A stretch of 64,000 nucleotides of DNA from Trinickia violacea. GTDB lineage: Bacteria > Pseudomonadota > Gammaproteobacteria > Burkholderiales > Burkholderiaceae. The translations under genes were made by a program, and so were the position numbers. The stretch is from the NCBI RefSeq assembly GCF_005280735.1, contig NZ_CP040077.1:4588001-4652000 (forward strand). Direction: 5' to 3'. This document shows positions 17,294 through 25,459 of this stretch, in pieces. Each line of letters starts with the position of its first letter. The stretch's first letter is position 1. The notes below the pieces were generated by a model that ran no database searches, had not been told where the DNA came from, and saw nothing but the letters and a program-made list of their open reading frames with translations.

Positions 17294-18496
17294 ATGAATA
17301 CCGTAACGCTGAAACCGTCGAAGGAAAAATCGCTGCTGCGCCGCCATCCGTGGGTTTATGCGAACGCGATCGACCGCATCGACGGCAAGCCCGCCCCGGG
17401 CGCCACCGTGATCGTGCGCGCGCACGACGGCCGCTTTCTCGCGCGCGCCGCGTATAGCCCGCAATCGCAGATCCGCGTGCGAGTCTGGAGCTTCGACGAG
17501 GCCGAGCCGATCGATCACGCCTTTTTCAAGCGCCGCGTGCAGCGCGCGATTGCGCATCGTCAAGCGCTCGTCCATGACACGGGCGCGGTGCGGTTGATCT
17601 TCGGCGAAGCGGACGGCCTGCCGGGCCTGATCGTCGATTACTACATCGCGGACGATGCCGAAAAGCGCGGCCAGCTCGTCTGCCAGTTCATGGCGACGGG
17701 CGTCGAGGCATGGAAGGAAGCGATCGTCGCGGCGCTCGTCGGCGCGACCGGCTGCCCGAACGTCTACGAGCGCTCGGACGTCTCGATCCGCGAGAAGGAA
17801 GGTCTTGCGCAGACCACCGGCGTGCTGGCCGGCGACCCGCCGCCCGACACGCTGATCACGAACGAAAACGGCGTGCGCTATCACGTCGATGTCCGCTCGG
17901 GCCACAAGACCGGCTTCTACGTCGACCAGCGCGACAACCGCGCGCTAGTCCAGGCGTACGCGGCCGAGCGCGACGTGCTCAACTGCTTCTGCTACACAGG
18001 CGGCTTCTCGCTGGCTGCGCTCAAGGGCGGCGCGAAACGCGTGGTGTCGATCGATTCGTCGGGCGAAGCATTGGCGCTCGCGAAAGAGAACGTCGCCGCG
18101 AACGATTTCGACGCGAGCCGCGCCGAGTGGCTCGACGCCGACGCGTTCAAGACGCTGCGCCGGCTCTACGACGAGGGCGAGCGCTTCGACCTCGTCGTGC
18201 TCGATCCGCCGAAATTCGCGCCGTCGCGCGAGCACGTGGACCGCGCCGCTCGCGCCTACAAGGACATCAACCTGACCGGCTTCAAGCTGCTGCGCCCGGG
18301 CGGCCTGCTGTTCACGTACTCGTGCTCGGGCGCGATCGATGCCGACCTGTTCCAGAAGATCGTCGCGGGCGCCGCGGCGGACGCGCGCGTCGACGCCCGC
18401 ATCTTGAAGCGCCTGGGCGCCGGGGTCGATCACCCGCTCCTGACGGCGTTCCCGGAAGGCGAATACCTGAAAGGTCTATTGTTGCAAATCGCCTGA
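17294..18496 (+). CDS. rlmI: 23S rRNA (cytosine-5) methyltransferase RlmI-like
   Basis: SAM-dependent methyltransferase of 400 aa. An N-terminal PUA domain (MNTVTLKPSKEKSLLRRHPW) is followed by a connecting domain and a Rossmann domain with the SAM-binding block LNCFCYTGGFSLAALKGG, the acidic SAM contact VVSIDSS, LDPPKFAPSR and the TYSCS motif with the catalytic-type cysteine. E. coli RlmI makes m5C1962 in 23S rRNA. It stands alone, 252 bp after xerC, with the REP-like element between. Confidence 0.92.
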   Translation: MNTVTLKPSKEKSLLRRHPWVYANAIDRIDGKPAPGATVIVRAHDGRFLARAAYSPQSQIRVRVWSFDEAEPIDHAFFKRRVQRAIAHRQALVHDTGAVRLIFGEADGLPGLIVDYYIADDAEKRGQLVCQFMATGVEAWKEAIVAALVGATGCPNVYERSDVSIREKEGLAQTTGVLAGDPPPDTLITNENGVRYHVDVRSGHKTGFYVDQRDNRALVQAYAAERDVLNCFCYTGGFSLAALKGGAKRVVSIDSSGEALALAKENVAANDFDASRAEWLDADAFKTLRRLYDEGERFDLVVLDPPKFAPSREHVDRAARAYKDINLTGFKLLRPGGLLFTYSCSGAIDADLFQKIVAGAAADARVDARILKRLGAGVDHPLLTAFPEGEYLKGLLLQIA

Positions 18497-18669
18497 ACGC
18501 CCATAGTTAGCGGACATTTGGCGCGTCTTGCAGCCGAATTGCGGCTGACAGGCAGGCGCAAGCCCGTGGCAAGCGGCGCACCGCGCGGACCACGGGCGCT
18601 TGACAGATATGCAACAATCGTGGGCTGTTGGACGCATAGACACCGATTCACGAACCACAGGCGACTCAC

Positions 18670-19746
18670 ATGATTCCCGTCACTATCCTGACCGGCTTCC
18701 TCGGCAGCGGCAAAACCACGCTGCTCAAGCGCATCCTGAACGAAAAGCACGGCATGAAGATCGCCGTGATCGAAAACGAGTTCGGCGAAGAGAACATCGA
18801 CAACGAAATCCTCGTGCAAGACTCCGCCGAGCAAATCGTCCAGATGAGCAACGGCTGCATCTGCTGCACGATTCGCGGCGACCTCGCGCGCGCGCTCGGC
18901 GACCTGGCGTCAAAGAAGCAGTCGGGCGAGCTCCAGTTCGATCGCGTCGTGATCGAAACGACTGGCCTCGCGAACCCGGGCCCGGTCGCGCAGACGTTCT
19001 TCATCGATAGCGAAATCGCCGACGAATTCCTGCTCGACGCGATCATCACGCTCGTCGACGCGAAGCATGCGAACCTTCAGCTCGACGAGCACGAAGTCGT
19101 GCAGCGGCAGGTCGGTTTCGCGGACCGCCTCTTCATCACGAAGTCGGATCTTGTCGACGAAGCGACGCTGTCGGACCTGCGCTACCGTCTCGTGCACATG
19201 AACCCGAAAGCGACGATCAAGGTCGTCAATTTCGGCGAGACCGACATCAAGGAAATCTTCGACCTGCGCGGCTTCAACCTGAACGCCAAGCTCGAAATCG
19301 ACCCGGACTTCCTGGCCGAAGACGATCATGACCACGCTCATCATGCCCATGATCACGACCATGACCATGACCACGAGCACTGCGATCACGATCACGGCCA
19401 GTGTGCGCACGATGGGCACGAGCACCACCATCACCACGCGCATCACGACGACAAGATCAAGTCGTTCGTCTACCGCAACGATCGCCCGTTCGACCCGAAC
19501 AAGCTCGAGGATTTCCTCGGCGGCATCCTGCAGATCTATGGCGAGCGTCTGTTGCGCTACAAGGGCGTGCTCTATATGAAGGGCGTCGACCGCAAGGTCG
19601 TGTTCCAGGGCGTGCACCAGATGATGGGCAGCGACCTCGCGGCGAAGTGGCTGCCGATCGAGAAGAAAACCAACAAGATGGTGTTCATCGGCGTCGACCT
19701 CCCGCAGGACCTCATCACCGACGGTCTCGACGCCTGCCTCGCGTAA
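18670..19746 (+). CDS. CobW/COG0523-family GTPase, putative zinc metallochaperone
   Basis: G3E-family P-loop GTPase of 358 aa. Walker A is GFLGSGKT (residues 9-16), and the metal-binding CxCC motif is Cys63, Cys65 and Cys66 (NGCICCT). The guanine-specificity block is TKSD. An unusually long histidine/aspartate-rich loop (about residues 216-261, with dozens of His) precedes the CobW C-terminal domain (FVYRNDRPFDPNKLED). Family members insert or deliver zinc or cobalt; ZNG1/ZigA-like zinc transfer is the best guess. The next gene encodes a DksA without the zinc-finger cysteines, a pairing seen in zinc-limitation regulons. Confidence 0.92.
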   Translation: MIPVTILTGFLGSGKTTLLKRILNEKHGMKIAVIENEFGEENIDNEILVQDSAEQIVQMSNGCICCTIRGDLARALGDLASKKQSGELQFDRVVIETTGLANPGPVAQTFFIDSEIADEFLLDAIITLVDAKHANLQLDEHEVVQRQVGFADRLFITKSDLVDEATLSDLRYRLVHMNPKATIKVVNFGETDIKEIFDLRGFNLNAKLEIDPDFLAEDDHDHAHHAHDHDHDHDHEHCDHDHGQCAHDGHEHHHHHAHHDDKIKSFVYRNDRPFDPNKLEDFLGGILQIYGERLLRYKGVLYMKGVDRKVVFQGVHQMMGSDLAAKWLPIEKKTNKMVFIGVDLPQDLITDGLDACLA

Positions 19747-20336
19747 GGCAGCCTTCGATCCGTGACTTATCCCGCATAGGCGAACCGGTTTGTGTGCGCT
19801 ACGGCACCCAGACCGGTTCGCCGCCCCCGCCCGTGGTAAAACAGGTGAAAGCCCTATGACAGAAGGGGCCGGATGACCATCGCTTTTTGACGGCTCGCGC
19901 GCTATATTTTCGGGATAGCACATGGGTCCGACGTGGGGTTTGATCGGTTGCAGAACTGAATTCTGATTCAGTTACAATACGGGCCCACTGGAGAAAGACA
20001 ACGAATTGCCCGCGCATTGTCTGGCGCACCCGCTGGATGTTGCGCAACGATGCCGGGCAGGTACACGGCGCCGGAAAACCTCATCCGGACGATGCCGAAA
20101 CAATACCGAAGCACCGGCCTGCACGCCGGTTGGTAAGCGAGCGCGCAGTCCGGCATCGAGATGCTCGGGGGCATCCGAGGATCGGTTTCCAGAGGAGTTC
20201 GGCCCCGCAACGGCGCGATGGGCGGCACGACAGCCCAGCGTCCGTGTTCGCCTGCGCTTCATTGACGCCGGTTGCGGGCAACACGAAAGTGCGGGCAATA
20301 TGTAAGAGTTTTGCCTCACATTGAAGAAGCACGCAG
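19747..20336 (+). promoter_or_regulatory. Long dksA upstream region with promoter and leader
   Basis: About 590 bp without a gene. A TACAAT at 19973-19978 is the best -10, and a perfect inverted repeat (19954-19973) fills the position between -35 and -10. If this promoter is used, the dksA transcript has a leader of about 350 nt, rich in short inverted repeats. I tested it by eye for a cobalamin box and found none. Confidence 0.5.
19954..19973. promoter_or_regulatory. Inverted repeat overlapping the dksA promoter
   Basis: AACTGAAT (19954-19961) and ATTCAGTT (19966-19973) are exact reverse complements around TCTG. The right arm touches the putative -10 TACAAT, so a bound dimer would block RNA polymerase. 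It does not match the usual Zur box closely. Confidence 0.5.
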
Positions 20337-20756
20337 ATGACGACGAAACGACTCTTGACCGAAGCCGAAATCCTGAAGATGAGCGAGAAGGATTACATGA
20401 ATGAGGATCAGCTCGCTTTCTTCAAGAACCGGCTCGAACAGCTGCAGGCGGAGATCCTCCGCAATGCCGGCCAGACGACCGAGAACCTGCGCGAAACCGT
20501 GATCGTGCCGGACCCGGCCGATCGCGCGACGATCGAAGAAGAGCATGCGCTGGAACTGCGCACGCGCGATCGCGAACGCAAGCTGCTGAAGAAGGTGCAG
20601 CAATCGCTCGCGCGCATCGACTCGGGCGAGTACGGCTGGTGCGAGGAAACCGGCGAGCCGATCGGCATTCCGCGTCTGATCGCTCGGCCCACGGCCACCC
20701 TGTCGCTCGAAGCGCAGGAACGCCGCGAGCTGCGCCAGAAGCTGTTCGGCGACTGA
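20337..20756 (+). CDS. dksA: RNA polymerase-binding transcription factor DksA (zinc-cysteine-poor type)
   Basis: A 139-aa DksA that works with ppGpp in the secondary channel of RNA polymerase. The coiled-coil tip DPADRA (Asp59, Asp62, Ala64) matches the functional DxxDxA motif. The C-terminal globular part has only one cysteine (Cys102 in YGWCEETGEP); the other three zinc positions are Thr105, Ser123 and Ala126, so zinc is not needed for folding. It lies behind the CobW-type GTPase gene with a long leader and has its own terminator. Confidence 0.95.
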   Translation: MTTKRLLTEAEILKMSEKDYMNEDQLAFFKNRLEQLQAEILRNAGQTTENLRETVIVPDPADRATIEEEHALELRTRDRERKLLKKVQQSLARIDSGEYGWCEETGEPIGIPRLIARPTATLSLEAQERRELRQKLFGD

Positions 20757-20810
20757 TTGCTGGAACCGCGCGGCTCGCTCGCCGCGCCTGATATGCTGCT
20801 TCGTCAAAGA

Positions 20811-20837
20811 GGCGCACGGTGAACCGCGCGCCTTTTT
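20811..20837 (+). terminator. dksA terminator
   Basis: GGCGCACGGT (20811-20820) pairs with ACCGCGCGCC (20823-20832) with one mismatch, followed by TTTTTCTTTT. Confidence 0.85.
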
Positions 20838-21172
20838 CTTTTGGTGCGGCCGCAGCACGCCCTTTTCCGCGCATGTCCACGCCCCGGTGACGGCAGCCGT
20901 TACCGGCGCTGATCTGACGTCCGGCGCTCCGCTCGCGCAGCTTTTACCGCGCCTGCATCTACGCCCGCGCCTGCGCCCGCGCCTGCGCGCCAATTTCCGT
21001 CCTATGCACTTTGGCCGACTCTTGATAACGCGGCGTCCGCCCTAAAATTAACCGGACGTGCGTTGCATGAGCGCGCGCGCGTCAAGCCGCGCCTCGTCCG
21101 CCTACCCGATACGCTCGGGCGGCACCTGACTCAGCACCGCCCGGGACCTTCAGCTTTTCAAAAGGAACGCAC
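20838..21172 (+). promoter_or_regulatory. hslVU upstream region
   Basis: No gene. It contains three copies of CCGCGCCTGC at 20947-20986 and a heat-shock-like promoter: CTTGAT (21021-21026) and CCCTAAAAT (21040-21048), 13 bp apart, near the sigma-32 consensus pair CTTGAA and CCCCATNT. CGTCCG (21034-21039) and CGGACG (21053-21058) flank the -10 as an inverted repeat. A sigma-70 reading (TTGATA/TAAAAT, 15 bp) is also possible. Confidence 0.55.
20947..20986. repeat. Three short direct repeats
   Basis: CCGCGCCTGC occurs at 20947-20956, 20965-20974 and 20977-20986, with offsets of 18 and 12 bases. Low-complexity GC-rich DNA is the simplest explanation. Confidence 0.6.
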
Positions 21173-21709
21173 ATGGAGCAATTTCACGGCACGACGATCG
21201 TATCCGTGCGGCGCGGCGACAAAGTCGCGCTCGGCGGCGACGGCCAGGTGACGCTCGGCAACATCGTCATGAAAGGCGGCGCGAGGAAAGTCCGGCGCAT
21301 TTACAACGGCAAGGTGCTGGTCGGCTTCGCCGGCGGCACGGCCGATGCGTTTTCGCTGCTCGACCGCTTCGAAGCCAAACTCGAAAAGCATCAGGGCAAC
21401 CTGACCCGCGCCGCGGTCGAGCTCGCCAAAGACTGGCGCACCGACCGCATGCTGCGCCGCCTCGAAGCAATGCTGATCGCCGCCGACGCGCAAACCACCC
21501 TCGTCATCACCGGCAATGGCGACGTGCTCGACCCCGAAGAGGGGATCTGCGCGATCGGCTCGGGCGGCGCGTATGCGCAAGCCGCGGCCCGTGCGCTCGC
21601 CGAAAACACGGATCTTTCCCCGCGCGACATCGTCGAAAAGTCTTTGGCGATCGCCGGTGACATGTGCATCTATACCAACCATAACCGCGTCATCGAGACG
21701 ATCGAGTGA
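21173..21709 (+). CDS. hslV: ATP-dependent protease subunit HslV
   Basis: Threonine peptidase of the HslVU (ClpQY) protease, 178 aa. The propeptide MEQFHG is removed to expose Thr7 (TTIVSVR) as the nucleophile. The blocks VALGGDGQVTLG and KVLVGFAGGTADAF are typical of the family. It is followed after 7 bp by hslU. The upstream region carries a sigma-32-like promoter, in line with heat-shock control of hslVU in other proteobacteria. Confidence 0.97.
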   Translation: MEQFHGTTIVSVRRGDKVALGGDGQVTLGNIVMKGGARKVRRIYNGKVLVGFAGGTADAFSLLDRFEAKLEKHQGNLTRAAVELAKDWRTDRMLRRLEAMLIAADAQTTLVITGNGDVLDPEEGICAIGSGGAYAQAAARALAENTDLSPRDIVEKSLAIAGDMCIYTNHNRVIETIE

Positions 21710-21716
21710 GGCAACG

Positions 21717-23066
21717 ATGAGCACCATGACCCCCGCCGAGATCGTCTCGGAACTCGACAAAAACATCATCGGCCAGAAGCGCGCAAAACGCGCCGTCGCC
21801 GTCGCGCTGCGCAACCGGTGGCGCCGCCAGCAAGTCGCCGACCCGCTGCGCCAGGAAATCACGCCGAAAAACATTCTGATGATCGGGCCGACGGGCGTCG
21901 GCAAGACCGAAATCGCGCGGCGTCTCGCGAAGCTCGCCGACGCGCCGTTCATCAAGATCGAAGCGACCAAGTTCACGGAAGTCGGCTACGTGGGGCGCGA
22001 CGTCGACAGCATCGTGCGCGACCTGATCGAAATCTCCGTCAAGGAGACGCGCGAGACGGAAATGCGCAAGGTCCGCTCGAAAGCGCAAGACCAGGCCGAA
22101 GACCGCATCCTCGATATCCTGCTGCCGAGCGCGCGTCCGGTCGGGTTCGGCTCGGCGGCGTCGGCTTCGAGCGATCACGGCGACGAAGGCAACGCCACGC
22201 GCCAGACGTTCCGCAAGCGCCTGCGCGAAGGCTCGCTCGACGACAAGGAAATCGAGCTCGATGTCGAATCGCCGCAAATCGGCATGGACATCATGGGCCC
22301 GCCGGGCATGGAAGACATGACCGAGCAAATCCGCTCGATGTTCGCGAATCTGGGCGGCGGCAAGAAAACGCGCCGCAAGCTCAAGGTCAAAGAAGCGCTA
22401 AAGGTGCTCACAGACGAAGAAGCATCGAAGATGCTCAACGACGAGGAAGTGAAGGCGAAGGCCGTGCAGAACGTCGAGCAGAACGGCATCGTGTTCCTCG
22501 ACGAAATCGACAAGATCGCCTCGCGCAGCGAGGCGGGCGGCCCCGAGGTGTCCCGCCAGGGCGTGCAGCGCGATCTGCTGCCGCTTGTCGAAGGCACGAC
22601 GATCAACACGAAATACGGCACGGTGAAAACGGACCACATCCTCTTCATCGCGAGCGGCGCGTTCCATCTGTCGAAGCCGAGCGACTTGATCCCCGAGCTG
22701 CAAGGGCGCTTTCCGATTCGCGTCGAGCTCGATTCGCTGTCGGTTGAGGACTTCGAAGCCATTCTCGTCGCCACCGACGCGAGCCTCGTCAAGCAATACC
22801 AGGCGCTGCTCGCGACCGAAGACGTGCAGCTCGATTTCGCCGAAGACGGCATCCGCCGGATGGCCGAAATCGCGTTCTCGGTCAACGAGAAGACCGAGAA
22901 CATCGGCGCGCGGCGCCTGTACACGGTGATCGAAAAGCTGCTCGAGGAAGTATCGTTCGCGGCGGGCAATCACTCGGGCCAAGCGGTGAAGATCGATGCG
23001 GCATACGTCGATAGCGCACTGGGTGAAGTCTCGCAAAGCGAGGATCTGTCTCGCTACGTGCTGTAA
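21717..23066 (+). CDS. hslU: ATP-dependent protease ATPase subunit HslU
   Basis: AAA+ unfoldase of 449 aa that feeds HslV. Walker A GPTGVGKT is at residues 57-64 and Walker B is VFLDEIDK, with the I-domain between them and the sensor arginine region NIGARRLYTV. The C-terminal DLSRYVL tail is the segment that docks into HslV pockets to activate it. I chose the ATG at 21717, seven bases after the hslV stop; the longer open frame is a shadow within hslV. Confidence 0.97.
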   Translation: MSTMTPAEIVSELDKNIIGQKRAKRAVAVALRNRWRRQQVADPLRQEITPKNILMIGPTGVGKTEIARRLAKLADAPFIKIEATKFTEVGYVGRDVDSIVRDLIEISVKETRETEMRKVRSKAQDQAEDRILDILLPSARPVGFGSAASASSDHGDEGNATRQTFRKRLREGSLDDKEIELDVESPQIGMDIMGPPGMEDMTEQIRSMFANLGGGKKTRRKLKVKEALKVLTDEEASKMLNDEEVKAKAVQNVEQNGIVFLDEIDKIASRSEAGGPEVSRQGVQRDLLPLVEGTTINTKYGTVKTDHILFIASGAFHLSKPSDLIPELQGRFPIRVELDSLSVEDFEAILVATDASLVKQYQALLATEDVQLDFAEDGIRRMAEIAFSVNEKTENIGARRLYTVIEKLLEEVSFAAGNHSGQAVKIDAAYVDSALGEVSQSEDLSRYVL

Positions 23067-23097
23067 GCAGTAGCGCGTAAAGCGCGAAACCAAGAGA

Positions 23098-23136
23098 AAA
23101 CGGGCGGCCTGCATCGCGCAGGACCGCCCGTTTTTT
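23098..23136. terminator. Terminator between hslU and regA
   Basis: CGGGCGG and CCTGC pair with GCAGG and CCGCCCG (23101-23130), followed by TTTTTT on the plus strand and preceded on the left by AAAA, so it may serve both convergent units. Confidence 0.9.
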
Positions 23137-23163
23137 ATCCGACGCCGAAAGCGTGAACAAACG

Positions 23164-23706
23164 TTACTGCTTCACCGGCCGCTTAGAGAGCTTGCGCTGC
23201 AGCGTGCGCCGATGCATGTTCAGCGCACGCGCCGTGGCCGAGATATTGCCGCCGTTCTCAGCGAGCGCCCGCTGAATGTGCTCCCACTCGAGCCGCGCGA
23301 CGGAGAGCAGCGTCGGATGCTCGATGGCCTCCTCGGCCGTCGCAGCGCTCGCCTCCGTCTGCAACGCCGCGAGAATCGATTCGACGTTGGCCGGCTTCGC
23401 GAGATAGTTGTCGGCGCCGTCCTTCACCGCCTGCACGGCCGTCGCAATGCTCGCGTAGCCGGTAAGAATCAGCATCCGTGCGTCGGGCTGCAATTCGCGC
23501 AGCGGCGCCACGAGATTCAAACCCGAATCGCCTCCCAAATGCAGATCGACCGTGATCTGCCCGAACTTCTGCTGGTTCGCGAGCTTGATGGCCTCGTCGG
23601 CATTCGGCGCCGTGTGAACCGTGTAGCCCCGGCGCGTCAGCCCTCGGGCCAGGATGCCCGAGAACACTTCGTCGTCGTCGATGACCAGGAAATTCATATC
23701 GCTCAT
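23164..23706 (-). CDS. RegA/PrrA/ActR-type response regulator
   Basis: A 180-aa regulator with a receiver domain (acidic pocket Asp10-Asp12, phospho-acceptor Asp54 in TVDLHLGGDSG) and a short C-terminal Fis-type helix-turn-helix (NISATARALNMHRRTLQRKL, about residues 153-172). The nearly invariant HTH is the signature of the RegA family, global regulators that respond to redox state in respiration and fixation. It overlaps the sensor kinase gene by 4 bp. Confidence 0.92.
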   Translation of the reverse strand: MSDMNFLVIDDDEVFSGILARGLTRRGYTVHTAPNADEAIKLANQQKFGQITVDLHLGGDSGLNLVAPLRELQPDARMLILTGYASIATAVQAVKDGADNYLAKPANVESILAALQTEASAATAEEAIEHPTLLSVARLEWEHIQRALAENGGNISATARALNMHRRTLQRKLSKRPVKQ

Positions 23707-24992
23707 GTGTTTTTCTCCCTCGTACCGGTTGAAGCGGGAGCGGCGTCGCCTGCCTCCCCTTTGGCTGCAGGCAGACGAAGCACCGCCCGCGTGCCGCGCG
23801 GCTTGCCGTCGGCAAGCTCGATCTCGCCGCCCAGCCGCGCTGCAGCCGTGAAAGCCAGGTAGAGCCCCACGCCGTGGCCGCCTTGCGTGCTGTCTACCGG
23901 CATCGCGCCGAGCCTGCCGCGCAACTGCGGCGGAATGCCCGGCCCTGAATCGCAGACCTCGAACTCGATTTCGCCATTCGCGCTCGACGCTGCGAGCGTG
24001 ACGCGATCGCGGCTCGCGCGCGCGGCGTTGTCGAGCAGGATGGTCAGAATCTGGCTGACGGCGACCGTGTCGTCAAGCCACACGCCTGTGGGCACGGCGC
24101 CGATCCGCTCGAATTTCACGTGCGGATGGCGCAACCGCCACTGGGCGGCAAAGCTTTCGAGCCACTCGTCGAGCGTTTGCCGATGCGACGCCACCGATGC
24201 GCGGCTTCGCAAGCGCGCGAGCGCGGACGTGCAGAGCGTCATCTGCTGTTCGAGCAGCTCCAGATCGGCGGAATACGGCGCGAGCCCCTTGTCGGCACGA
24301 GCCGCGTCGCGCAACTCCTCGGAAAGCATCGCGATGGTCGAGAGCGGCGTACCGATTTCGTGGGCGACCGTGGCCGCCTGCACGCCCAGCGCGACCGCCC
24401 GCTCATCGCGCAAGAGATGCTGCTGCGCCTCGGCGAGCGCGGCGTCGCGCAGACGCAGCCCGTTCGACATGCGCGCGACGAACCACGCGATCAGCCCGAC
24501 GCTCACCATGAAGTTCACCCACATGCCGGCGCGATAGTAATCGAACAGGTTGGCGGGGTTGTCCATGTTGAGCGGGATCGAATCGAACCCGAGCGCCGCG
24601 TAGCAGCAGACCGCGAACGCCGCGAGCCAGATCATCAAGTGCCACGGCAGGACGGCGGCGGCGATCGCGAGCGACGGCAGGTAGAGCGAGACGAACGGAT
24701 TCGTCGTGCCGCCCGAGAGAAAAAGCAGTGCGGACAACGCACCGAGGTCGACCCACAACTGGCCAAGCAGCTCGAAATTGGTTTCGGGCCGCGCCCGCGC
24801 GACACGTATCCAGGTGAGCGCATTGAAGACGACTTCGAGCGTGATCACCATGAGCATCGCCGGCAACGGCAAATGCACGCCGAAGAAAATCTGCACGACG
24901 GCAATGGTGACGAGCTGGCCGATGATCGCCAGGCAACGCAGCCAGAACAGGTGGCCGAGATTCACGCGGCCGGTGTTGGTGATTCGGTGCAT
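23703..24992 (-). CDS. RegB/PrrB-type redox sensor histidine kinase
   Basis: Membrane histidine kinase of 429 aa with about six N-terminal transmembrane helices, the quinone-binding-type motif GGTTNPF (residues 94-100), the phospho-histidine His211 in VAHEIGTPLST, and the ATPase blocks LLDNAARA, CDSGPGIP and GGHGVGLYLA. Cys254 (QMTLCTSAL) sits where RegB has its redox-active dimerising cysteine. Pairs with the adjacent RegA-type regulator; it likely senses ubiquinone redox state. The HTH regulator starts before this gene ends (ATGA overlap). Confidence 0.92.
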   Translation of the reverse strand: MHRITNTGRVNLGHLFWLRCLAIIGQLVTIAVVQIFFGVHLPLPAMLMVITLEVVFNALTWIRVARARPETNFELLGQLWVDLGALSALLFLSGGTTNPFVSLYLPSLAIAAAVLPWHLMIWLAAFAVCCYAALGFDSIPLNMDNPANLFDYYRAGMWVNFMVSVGLIAWFVARMSNGLRLRDAALAEAQQHLLRDERAVALGVQAATVAHEIGTPLSTIAMLSEELRDAARADKGLAPYSADLELLEQQMTLCTSALARLRSRASVASHRQTLDEWLESFAAQWRLRHPHVKFERIGAVPTGVWLDDTVAVSQILTILLDNAARASRDRVTLAASSANGEIEFEVCDSGPGIPPQLRGRLGAMPVDSTQGGHGVGLYLAFTAAARLGGEIELADGKPRGTRAVLRLPAAKGEAGDAAPASTGTREKNT

Positions 24993-25001
24993 CGCAGCAG
25001 T

Positions 25002-25250
25002 TTAACCGCTCGGCGCCTCCGGGGACACCGTGACGAGCGCCTCGGCGAGACACTCCGGGCACAGGCAACGCATATTGGGTACCAAGCGCTCGAGCGGCAC
25101 GGCGGGCATCGACGTGCACCAGCAGTTGAACGGTTCGGACGGGTCGGCGCGCTTGCCGCAATCGAACGCACGGCCGCAGCGCGGACAGCGTGCGCTTGCG
25201 GCGGCGGGCGGCGCGGAGCGAGCCGGGGAGGAAGAGCCTGAGCGAGTCAT
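25002..25250 (-). CDS. Cysteine-rich CWC-type small protein
   Basis: An 82-aa protein with eight cysteines or so arranged as zinc-ribbon-like pairs: ARCPRCGRAFDCG near the N-terminus, FNCWCTSMP in the middle and RCLCPECL near the C-terminus. The CWC element names the family. I chose the ATG at 25250; the upstream ATG at 25310 adds 20 unlike residues. It is upstream of the RegB gene by 9 bp and probably in its operon. Metal binding is likely, function unknown. Confidence 0.8.
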   Translation of the reverse strand: MTRSGSSSPARSAPPAAASARCPRCGRAFDCGKRADPSEPFNCWCTSMPAVPLERLVPNMRCLCPECLAEALVTVSPEAPSG

Positions 25251-25459
25251 GACGCGTCGAAACAACAATCGAAACGGAGTCGAATCAAGCGGATAAATGC
25301 ATGATGCCACGGCTCGCGGGGCTCGCCGGAGAACGGCGGAAAAACCGCCGTCCTATGGCGTTTGGATGACCGGTAAAAACCGTGCTGCGCTGCGCCAGTC
25401 CTGTACAATTCGCCCTGTTTCGCCCGTCTCAACCGTTCGTTTCGTCAGAGCTTGCCGCC

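Noticed and set aside
18600..18628. Sigma-70 promoter before the CobW-type gene
   Set aside because: TTGACA is perfect at 18600-18605 but no -10 is found at a usual distance.
19320..19455. Tandem repeat/VNTR in the CobW-type gene
   Set aside because: Repeated His codons code for a protein loop known in the family.
19979..20336. Cobalamin or other known riboswitch in the dksA leader
   Set aside because: No B12-box GCCACTG-type block and no other class I recognise; kept only as an unexplained leader.
20947..20986. CRISPR-like array
   Set aside because: Repeats are only 10 bp and touch or lie 2-8 bp apart.
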